Source: Hyphomicrobium sp.
GTDB taxonomy: Bacteria > Pseudomonadota > Alphaproteobacteria > Rhizobiales > Hyphomicrobiaceae
Assembly: GCA_025458125.1 (NCBI GenBank)
Contig: JALOTA010000028.1
Span: 1 to 32,937, forward strand
Direction of reading: 5' to 3'
DNA length: 32,937 nucleotides
The notes under the pieces were generated by a model, which was given only the letters and a program-made list of their open reading frames with translations, did no database searches and was not told where the DNA came from. Made by a program: the position numbers and the translations under genes. This document shows positions 26,581 through 32,937 of this stretch, one piece after another. Numbering within the stretch: the first letter of the stretch is position 1; every line of letters begins with the position of its first letter.

Positions 26581-27876
26581 CTAGAGTTCTTCAATACGTA
26601 TCATCTGCGGCCGCGCCGCCACCTTGCCGTCGGCTTCGATGGCGTCCAGGGCCTGACGTATGTTCTCTTCCGTTGTCTCGTGCGTGATCAGAACGACGGA
26701 CGCTGCCGAATCGGCCGTGCCCGGCTTCTTTTGTACAATGCTTTCCAGCGAAACTCCGCGATCGCCCATGCGCTTGGCGATGGACGCCATGGCGCCCGGA
26801 CGATCGAGAACGGAAAGCCGCACATAATAAGACCCATAGTGTCCGGAAAGATCGGCCCGCTTGAACGGCTTGAGCTGTGCAACCGGCCTCAGGAACGGCG
26901 GCAGCACGAACCCCCGGGCCACGTCGATGATGTCGCTCGCCACGGCCGAGGCGGTCGGCTTCGATCCAGCCCCGGGCCCCACGAGAAGGACAGAGCCGGA
27001 AAAGTCTCCCTCGATCGCAACGCAGTTGGTCACGCCGGACACCTGCGCGATGGTCGCATCCTCCGGAACGAAAGCGGGATGGACCCGCGCTTCGATGCCC
27101 GTCGGGGTCCGTTCCGCAACGCCGAGCAGCTTGACGCGATAGCCGAGGTTCGCCGCCGCTTCGATATCGGCGGCATTGATCGACTGGATGCCCTCGACGT
27201 GGATCTGGTCCGAACTCAATTCTGTTCCGAAAGCGAGGCTCGTCAGAAGCGCCAGCTTGTGCGCTGCATCGAACCCGCCGATGTCGAATGTCGGATCGGA
27301 TTCGGCATAACCCTTGGCCTGCGCATCATTGAGCACGTCATCGAACGCCAGGTGCTCGTCCTGCATCTTGGACAGGATGTAGTTGCAGGTCCCGTTGAGG
27401 ATGCCATAGACGCGCTTGACCTCGTTAGCGGCCAGCGCCTCGCGCAGCGTCTTGATGACCGGGATGCCACCGGCAACTGCCGCTTCGAAATTGAGCGCCA
27501 CGCCGTTCGCTTCGGCAAGCTTCGCCAGTTGCATTCCGTGTTTGGCGAGAAGTGCCTTGTTCGCCGTCACGACATGCTTTCGGGCCTTCAACGCAGCTTC
27601 AACGGCTGCGCGCGCCGGTCCTTCATCACCACCAATCAGTTCAACGAAGCAATCGATCGAAGGATCGCGGGCAAGCGCCACGGGATCGTCGAACCAAACG
27701 GCGTTGCCGGTGTCCACGGCGCGCACCTTGTCGCGATTGCGCGCGCACACGGCGACGACTTCGATACGCCGCTCCAGCGTTTCACCGAGCCCTGCCCCGT
27801 GCTTCGCAATGAGCTGCAGGAGCCCGGCACCGACAGTGCCGAGCCCGGCGATGCCGAGTTTCAGAGGCTCTTTCAT
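26581..27876 (-). CDS. hom: Homoserine dehydrogenase
   Basis: NAD(P)-dependent enzyme converting aspartate-4-semialdehyde to homoserine, the branch point to threonine and methionine. The 431-residue chain has an N-terminal Rossmann fold (KLGIAGLGTVGAGLLQL), the central substrate domain with YGILNGTCNYILS and the GYAESDPTFDIGGFDAAHKLALL signature, and a C-terminal ACT domain (YYVRLSVLDRPGAMASIAKRM) that usually senses an end-product amino acid such as threonine. It follows the aminotransferase gene after 34 bases and precedes glpX, forming an amino-acid/carbon operon. An O-acetylhomoserine sulfhydrylase gene, which uses a product derived from homoserine, lies at the end of the window. Confidence 0.97.
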   Translation of the reverse strand: MKEPLKLGIAGLGTVGAGLLQLIAKHGAGLGETLERRIEVVAVCARNRDKVRAVDTGNAVWFDDPVALARDPSIDCFVELIGGDEGPARAAVEAALKARKHVVTANKALLAKHGMQLAKLAEANGVALNFEAAVAGGIPVIKTLREALAANEVKRVYGILNGTCNYILSKMQDEHLAFDDVLNDAQAKGYAESDPTFDIGGFDAAHKLALLTSLAFGTELSSDQIHVEGIQSINAADIEAAANLGYRVKLLGVAERTPTGIEARVHPAFVPEDATIAQVSGVTNCVAIEGDFSGSVLLVGPGAGSKPTASAVASDIIDVARGFVLPPFLRPVAQLKPFKRADLSGHYGSYYVRLSVLDRPGAMASIAKRMGDRGVSLESIVQKKPGTADSAASVVLITHETTEENIRQALDAIEADGKVAARPQMIRIEEL

Positions 27877-27910
27877 AGTTTGGATCTCGGACAGCAGGCG
27901 GGTTGCAGGG

Positions 27911-29137
27911 TTACAGGCTGGCTTTCTTGGCGACCGGATCGGCCTCTTCGGCGATGTCGGCGCCCTGCGAGAAGAATTTTTTCACATTGCGTGCCGCCTG
28001 ACGAATCCGGTGCTCATTCTCCACCAGTGCGATGCGGACAAAGCCCTCGCCGTATTCGCCGAAGCCGAGCCCGGGCGATACCGCAAGGTCGGCCTTTTCG
28101 ATGAGAAGCTTTGCGAACTCCACCGAACCGAGAGAGCGGAACGGCTCGGGAATGGGACACCAGGCGAACATCGTCGCGGGCGGCGGCGGGATCGTCCAGC
28201 CCGCGCGCTCGAAACTCTCCACCAAACAATCGCGCCGCGACTTGTAGGTCGCGCGGATCTCTTCGACGCAGTCCTGCGGACCGTTCAGCGCGGTTGCGGC
28301 CGCGACCTGGATCGGGGTGAATGCACCGTAGTCGAGATAGGATTTCACACGCGCCAGCGCGCCGATGAGACGCTCGTTGCCGACGGCAAATCCCATCCGC
28401 CAGCCCGGCATGTTGTAGGTCTTCGACAGCGACGTGAACTCGACCGTGCGTTCGATCGCACCGGGAACCTGCAGCACCGAAGGCGGCGGATTGCCGTCGA
28501 AGTAGAGTTCCGCGTAAGCGATGTCCGAAAGAATGACGAGATCGAGTTTTTTGGCGAGCGCCACGGCATCTTTATAGAAGTCGAGGCTCGCGACCATCGC
28601 CGTCGGGTTCGATGGATACGACAGAATGAACCCGAGCGGCTTGGGGATGGAATGGCGGACCGCATGTTCGACGGATCGCAGAAATTCCTCGCCCGTGCCC
28701 GCAGGAACATGCCGCACGGCAGCGCCCGCGATGATGAAGCCGAACTCATGGATCGGATAGGTCGGGTTGGGCACGATCATGATGTCGCCCGGCGCGGTGA
28801 TCGCCTGCGCCATGTTGGCAAAGCCTTCCTTCGATCCCAGCGTCGCCACCACCTGGGTCTCCGGGTCGAGTTTCACCCCGAACCGGCGCTCGTAATAGGC
28901 CGCCTGCGCCCGCCTCAGCCCGGGGATGCCCTTGGAGGCCGAATAGCGATGCGTCCGGGGCTTGGCGACCGTCTCCACGAGTTTCGCAACGATATGGGGC
29001 GGCGTGGGAAGGTCCGGGTTGCCCATACCAAGATCGATGATGTCCGCTCCGCGAGCGCGCGCCGCCGCTTTCAGCCGGTTCACCTCGGCGAAGACATAAG
29101 GCGGCAAGCGCTTGATTCGATGGAAGTCCTCGATCAC
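27911..29137 (-). CDS. Class I aminotransferase (AlaA/AlaC-type)
   Basis: A 408-residue fold-type I PLP aminotransferase. DLGMGNPDLPTPPHI opens the substrate domain; Asp205 and Tyr208 in SDIAYAEL bind the cofactor ring and Lys239 in SLSKTYNMPGW forms the Schiff base, with RMGFAVG following. The best match by eye is the group often annotated as LL-diaminopimelate or alanine aminotransferase in alphaproteobacteria, active mostly on alanine/2-oxoglutarate; the exact substrate is not settled by sequence. It starts with GTG (29137), the family-typical (M)IEDFHRIKRLPPYVF. It is the first gene of the unit with hom and glpX and is divergent from phaC, about 290 bases away. Confidence 0.9.
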   Translation of the reverse strand: MIEDFHRIKRLPPYVFAEVNRLKAAARARGADIIDLGMGNPDLPTPPHIVAKLVETVAKPRTHRYSASKGIPGLRRAQAAYYERRFGVKLDPETQVVATLGSKEGFANMAQAITAPGDIMIVPNPTYPIHEFGFIIAGAAVRHVPAGTGEEFLRSVEHAVRHSIPKPLGFILSYPSNPTAMVASLDFYKDAVALAKKLDLVILSDIAYAELYFDGNPPPSVLQVPGAIERTVEFTSLSKTYNMPGWRMGFAVGNERLIGALARVKSYLDYGAFTPIQVAAATALNGPQDCVEEIRATYKSRRDCLVESFERAGWTIPPPPATMFAWCPIPEPFRSLGSVEFAKLLIEKADLAVSPGLGFGEYGEGFVRIALVENEHRIRQAARNVKKFFSQGADIAEEADPVAKKASL

Positions 29138-29310
29138 GTCGCGGGGCTCTTTCGGTGTGTGGAATGGGTGGGTGACGCCGGGAAAGCCCTGCTGTGGGCC
29201 GGCCAGGACGCCTCGAAGACCTTGTGTTTACGCTTGCCCGGCCCCCTCAGTCCAGACCCTCGTCCATGAAGCGCAGCGCCCGAGCGCCGGGAGCGCGGCC
29301 CCAGGGCATC

Positions 29311-29332
29311 CGCGGCGCCGGCCGCGGCGCCG
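29311..29332. repeat. Direct repeat of a self-complementary GC-rich decamer
   Basis: CGCGGCGCCG occurs twice (29311-29320 and 29323-29332), two bases apart, in the divergent region between the aminotransferase and phaC genes. The repeat unit is itself nearly palindromic and the block could fold as a hairpin. It might be a regulator site or chance in very GC-rich DNA. Confidence 0.3.
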
Positions 29333-29426
29333 TTCACGGCGCTGTCATTTCCCTTGGCCAAAGTGCGATGGGAAGTCCGCACCCGGATATGATAAGGTTT
29401 CGTTCCGTTTTCGAAGTCTGGGCGCC

Positions 29427-31238
29427 ATGACCAAAGATAAGACGCAGGCCGATCCCGTCACCCCCTACAAGATCCCCGATCCCGAGGAATTCACCCGCAA
29501 CGTCCTGAAGGCCTACGAAGAAGGCGGCAGGGCGGTAACCCAGTTCCTCGATCGACCCGACACGCAGATGACGCCGTTCTCCGCGGCCAGCGAGATGACC
29601 CGCGCGGCGGAGACCATCTCCGCCATCTATTCGCGCTGGATGGCCGATCCGGCCAAACTCGCCCAGGCCCAAGCCGAACTGATGGGATCCTACGCGGAGT
29701 TGTGGAACCGCACGATGCAGCGGATGCTCGGCATCGAGCCGGAACCCGTCATCGAACCCGCCCCCACCGATAACCGCTTCCGTGACCCGGAATGGTCCAA
29801 GAACCCCTATTACGACTTCGTCAAGCAGGCCTATCTGCTGACTACGAAGTGGGCCGAAGAAAACCTCGCCCAGACGGAGGGGCTCGACGAGGCCGGACGG
29901 CAGAAAGCCGAATTCTACTTCCGGCAATTGACCAGCGCCTTCTCTCCTTCGAATTTCCCCATCACCAATCCGGAGGTGATGCGCGAGACGATGGCGTCGA
30001 ACGCTCGAAATCTCGTGGAGGGCGTCAAGCTGCTGCTGCGCGATCTGGAAGGGTCCGGCGACCTCATGCGCATCAGCCAGACCGATGCTTCTGCCTTCGA
30101 AGTCGGGAAAAACCTCGCGACCACGCCCGGCAAAGTCGTGTTCCAGAACGAGTTGCTTCAACTCGTGCAGTACACCCCAACGACCGACAAGGTACGTGAA
30201 CTTCCGATCCTCATGGTTCCACCCTGGATCAACAAGTATTACGTCCTCGACCTTACGCCCCAGAAAAGCTTCATCAAGTATGTCGTCGATCAGGGCTTCA
30301 CGGTCTTTGTGATCTCGTGGGTGAACCCTGGCGCGGACTTAGCCGACGTCACGTTCGAAGATTACATGACCGAGGGTCTTCTCACGGCTGCAGATGCGGT
30401 CCACCGCGAAACCGGCCTCGAACAATGCAACGTGCTCGGCTATTGCGTCGGCGGCACGCTTCTCGGTACGACCCTCGCGTGGCTTGCCGCGCGCGGCGAG
30501 AAGCCCTTCAATGCCGTGACGTTCCTCACCACGCAGGTCGACTTCTCAAAGGCCGGCGATCTCTTGCTCTTCACCGAAGACGAACAGCTCGAAAACCTCG
30601 AGCAGGTCATGAACGAGCGCGGCTTCCTGGATGGTTCGCGCATGGCGAACGTCTTCAACATGATGCGGCCGCGCGATCTGATATGGCCCTACGTGGTCAA
30701 TAACTACCTTCTGGGGCGCAAACCCTTCCCGTTCGATCTGCTCTACTGGAACCAGGATTCGACACGCATCGCTGCCGCCTGCCATGCCTTCTACCTGCGC
30801 GAGTTCTACAATGAGAATAAGCTGGCCAAGGGCCAGCTCGAACTTGGCGGCGTGAAGCTCGATCTATCGAAAATCGACGTTCCTATCTTCACCGTCGCCA
30901 CGCGCGACGATCATATTGCGCCGGCCGAATCCGTCTATCTGGGCGCGCGCATGTTTTCCGGCTCCGTCGAATTCGTACTTGCCGGGTCAGGCCACATCGC
31001 AGGCGTCATCAATCCGCCCGACAAGGTCAAATACCAGTATTGGACGCACAAGAGCCTTAAGCCGAAGCAACTCGATGAGTGGATTACGAAGGCGACCGAG
31101 CATCCCGGCTCGTGGTGGCCGCACTGGATCGAGTGGCTGCACCGCAAATCCGGGAATTGGACGCTGCCGCGGGAACCGGGCGAAAATCTGGGCATCATCG
31201 AACCCGCGCCCGGCAGCTACGTGCAAAAATCCAATTAA
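29427..31238 (+). CDS. phaC: Class I poly(3-hydroxyalkanoate) synthase
   Basis: Polymerises (R)-3-hydroxyacyl-CoA to polyhydroxyalkanoate storage granules. The 603-residue protein has the class I layout: an N-terminal regulatory part (to about residue 230) and a C-terminal alpha/beta-hydrolase core. The catalytic Cys340 is in the lipase-like box LGYCVGGTL, Asp495 in ATRDDHIAP and His523 in GSGHIAGVINP. PPWINKYYVLDL and FVISWVNPG are further signatures. The start at 29427 is the first plausible ATG; it has only a weak ribosome site, and the frame continues upstream without one. Class I synthases work alone, so no phaE is expected; phaA/phaB are not in the window. Confidence 0.97.
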   Translation: MTKDKTQADPVTPYKIPDPEEFTRNVLKAYEEGGRAVTQFLDRPDTQMTPFSAASEMTRAAETISAIYSRWMADPAKLAQAQAELMGSYAELWNRTMQRMLGIEPEPVIEPAPTDNRFRDPEWSKNPYYDFVKQAYLLTTKWAEENLAQTEGLDEAGRQKAEFYFRQLTSAFSPSNFPITNPEVMRETMASNARNLVEGVKLLLRDLEGSGDLMRISQTDASAFEVGKNLATTPGKVVFQNELLQLVQYTPTTDKVRELPILMVPPWINKYYVLDLTPQKSFIKYVVDQGFTVFVISWVNPGADLADVTFEDYMTEGLLTAADAVHRETGLEQCNVLGYCVGGTLLGTTLAWLAARGEKPFNAVTFLTTQVDFSKAGDLLLFTEDEQLENLEQVMNERGFLDGSRMANVFNMMRPRDLIWPYVVNNYLLGRKPFPFDLLYWNQDSTRIAAACHAFYLREFYNENKLAKGQLELGGVKLDLSKIDVPIFTVATRDDHIAPAESVYLGARMFSGSVEFVLAGSGHIAGVINPPDKVKYQYWTHKSLKPKQLDEWITKATEHPGSWWPHWIEWLHRKSGNWTLPREPGENLGIIEPAPGSYVQKSN

Positions 31239-31368
31239 CGCGCGTCCGGCATCGGCACAGTGGCAGGACACGTTGCTAAACCGATAATTAGCGGGGTTAT
31301 GGCACGCTAAAATGGCGCTGGCGCGTGCGCAGTCTGCTGCGCGCACGGGCCAATCCCGGAGCTGAGCC

Positions 31369-31785
31369 ATGAACGACATGTCCGCCGTCGTTGAAGACAA
31401 TGTCATGCTGGCGCGCATCTATGCCCGCATGCCCGTCGACGTCCAATTATCGTTCACACCCGAGCAGATAGCGGCCCTGGGCCAGGCCACCTATGAACCG
31501 CCCACCCCTCACAGCGTGGCGATACGCAAGACCGGCGGTGTTTTCGGGCGGCGCTACTATTTCGCCCTTTTCATGGGCCGCGACCGGCGCGGCCCGGAAC
31601 ACGGCTCGTCGTACTTCGACGAGTTCCGCGCGGATTGGCGCTACATGGCAAGCGTTTTCGCCACGCTGGCCATCGGCGCAGCGCTGATTTCCACCCTGGC
31701 CTTTCATGCCTGGCACTACATGGCCGCCACGGTTGGAGGCCCGTACCGGCCGGTTGCAGTCGAAGACGGTATTCCGCGCCGCTAA
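31369..31785 (+). CDS. Small membrane protein of unknown function
   Basis: A 138-residue protein I do not recognise. Residues 1-95 are soluble (RIYARMPVDVQLSFTPEQIAALG, then KTGGVFGRRYYFALFMGRDRRGPEHG); a single transmembrane helix follows at about 96-118 (MASVFATLAIGAALISTLAF), leaving a short C-terminal tail. The tail-side helix and lack of a signal peptide suggest an inner-membrane protein with the N-terminal part in the cytoplasm. The start at 31369 has a GGAG site about eight bases before it. Its stop overlaps the stop of the convergent sulfhydrylase gene by four bases. It lies 130 bases after phaC and may be independent. Confidence 0.65.
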   Translation: MNDMSAVVEDNVMLARIYARMPVDVQLSFTPEQIAALGQATYEPPTPHSVAIRKTGGVFGRRYYFALFMGRDRRGPEHGSSYFDEFRADWRYMASVFATLAIGAALISTLAFHAWHYMAATVGGPYRPVAVEDGIPRR

Positions 31786-32937
31786 CCCGTCTGAGACAAC
31801 GCCTCCTCCAGATCGGCGATGAGATCGTCGGGATCCTCGATGCCGATCGACAGCCGCACGACGTCAGGTCCTGCACCGGCCGCCAGACGCTGCTCATCGG
31901 TGAGCTGGCGATGCGTCGTCGAGGCGGGATGAATGACGAGACTGCGCACGTCGCCGATGTTGGCCAGATGCGAAAAAAGCTTCAGGCCCGACACGAACTT
32001 CTTTCCGGCCTCATAGCCGCCCTTCAGTCCGAACGTGAAGACAGCCCCAGCCCCTTTGGGCGTGATCCGCGTGGCGAGCGCATGGTTCGGTGAAGACGGT
32101 AGACCGGCGTAGTTAACCCAAGCAACGGTCTTGTGCCGTTCTAAAAACGCGGCGACACGCACGGCATTTTCGCAATGCTTCTCCATCCTCAGTGGCAGTG
32201 TCTCGATACCGTTCAGGATAAGAAACGCATTCAGCGGCGCGATCGCCGGTCCGAGATCGCGTAGCCCCATCACGCGGCAGGCAATCGCGAACGCCATCGG
32301 CCCGAAGGCGTCGGCGAGAACGATGCCGTTATAGGACGCATTGGGCTCGACGAGCGTACCGTAGCGATGCCTCGCACTCTTCCAATCGAAAGTTCCACAG
32401 TCGACGATAATGCCGCCGATCGAATTGCCTTGCCCACCCATGAACTTCGTCAGCGAATGCACGACGATGTCGGCTCCGAATTCCTTCGGACGGCACAGGT
32501 AGGGCGTGGCCAGCGTGTTATCGACAATGAGCGGCACGCCGGCCTCTTTGGCGACCGCCGCGATCGCCGGCAAATCGACGACGATCCCACCGGGGTTGGC
32601 AATGCTCTCCACGTAAATCGCGCGCGTCTTCGCGTTGACGGCTGCCCTGAAAGTTTCGGGCTTGGCGGCATCTGCCCACCTGACGGACCAGCCGAATTTC
32701 GAGAACCCGTGGTTGAACTGGTTCACCGACCCACCATAAAGCTGCCGCGCCGCGATGAACTCGTCGCCTGGCTCCAGAAGTGTATGGAAGGTCAGGAACT
32801 GGGCCGCGTGGCCGGAAGCGACCGCGAGAGCGGCCGATCCCCCCTCCAGCGCCGCGACGCGCGCTTCGAGCACCGCCTGCGTCGGATTCATGATCCGGGT
32901 ATAGATGTTGCCGAACTCCTGCAGCCCGAACAGGTTT
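31782..32937 (-). CDS. metY: O-acetylhomoserine sulfhydrylase (5' end outside window)
   Basis: A PLP enzyme of the Cys/Met-metabolism (trans-sulfuration) family that makes homocysteine from O-acetylhomoserine and sulfide. The window holds about 384 C-terminal residues, beginning in frame NLFGLQEFGNIYTRIMNPT (the family's YTRIxNPT motif); about 40 N-terminal residues are missing. The Schiff-base lysine is in HSLTKFMGGQGN and the cofactor Asp in LIVDNTLATPY; the C-terminal part shows KLFSHLANIGDVRSLVIHPASTTH and VRLSIGIEDPDDL. The long insertion FDWKSARHRYG is typical of MetY rather than of cystathionine gamma-synthase. Frames upstream of the ATG at 32891 belong to the same protein. Its C-terminus overlaps the small membrane protein gene by four bases, tail to tail. 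Confidence 0.93.
   Translation of the reverse strand, partial: NLFGLQEFGNIYTRIMNPTQAVLEARVAALEGGSAALAVASGHAAQFLTFHTLLEPGDEFIAARQLYGGSVNQFNHGFSKFGWSVRWADAAKPETFRAAVNAKTRAIYVESIANPGGIVVDLPAIAAVAKEAGVPLIVDNTLATPYLCRPKEFGADIVVHSLTKFMGGQGNSIGGIIVDCGTFDWKSARHRYGTLVEPNASYNGIVLADAFGPMAFAIACRVMGLRDLGPAIAPLNAFLILNGIETLPLRMEKHCENAVRVAAFLERHKTVAWVNYAGLPSSPNHALATRITPKGAGAVFTFGLKGGYEAGKKFVSGLKLFSHLANIGDVRSLVIHPASTTHRQLTDEQRLAAGAGPDVVRLSIGIEDPDDLIADLEEALSQTG

Noticed and set aside
26137..29269. Very long open frames on the plus strand opposite hom, glpX and the aminotransferase (up to about 650 codons)
   Set aside because: They lie antisense to well-recognised enzymes with intact motifs; long mirror frames are common in GC-rich codon usage and their translations are rich in Arg/Pro/Ala without domains.

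Overview
The window is high-GC DNA from a purple phototrophic alphaproteobacterium. It opens inside the photosynthetic reaction-centre operon (pufL, then pufM). Further on it carries an aminotransferase - hom - glpX ... recJ block with a divergent class I phaC, an arrangement I associate with Hyphomicrobiales (Rhizobiales). That placement is inferred from gene content and order; nothing here gives a species.

Layout. 1-1823: end of the puf operon, closed by a strong hairpin terminator directly after pufM, with no pufC or pufX following. 1932-6141: three signalling or accessory genes: an HWE-type PAS sensor histidine kinase (+), a membrane-anchored degenerate EAL protein (-) and a short-chain-dehydrogenase-like protein without the catalytic Tyr/Lys (+). 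6142-10394: a two-gene RND efflux system (pump and membrane fusion protein, ATGA overlap) with a perfect inverted repeat just upstream of the first start codon. 10543-14827: an envelope and copper region on the minus strand: a DUF2946-like protein, a TonB-dependent receptor broken by a deletion plus frameshift in its plug, a YcnI-PCuAC fusion and a SYLF-domain lipoprotein-like protein.

15160-20567: accessory genes of low recognisability: a membrane-anchored Pro/Ala-rich protein, a 560-base poorly coding stretch with a Tat-signal-like peptide fragment divergent from a LysR regulator, a small secreted protein built of two copies of one repeat, a membrane metallophosphoesterase, a GlsB/YeaQ-type membrane protein and tRNA-Glu(UUC). 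20639-29137: a conserved housekeeping block on the minus strand (aminotransferase, hom, glpX, recJ). A two-gene cassette on the opposite strand, a class III aminotransferase plus a glutamine-synthetase-like ligase, sits between glpX and recJ. 29427-32937: phaC (polyhydroxyalkanoate synthase), a small membrane protein, and the C-terminal part of an O-acetylhomoserine sulfhydrylase that runs off the window.

The points most worth a second look are the disrupted TonB receptor beside the copper-protein fusion, the ligase/aminotransferase cassette of unknown substrate, the Tat-like gene remnant opposite the LysR gene, and the inactive-looking EAL protein. I found no CRISPR array, prophage or insertion sequence.
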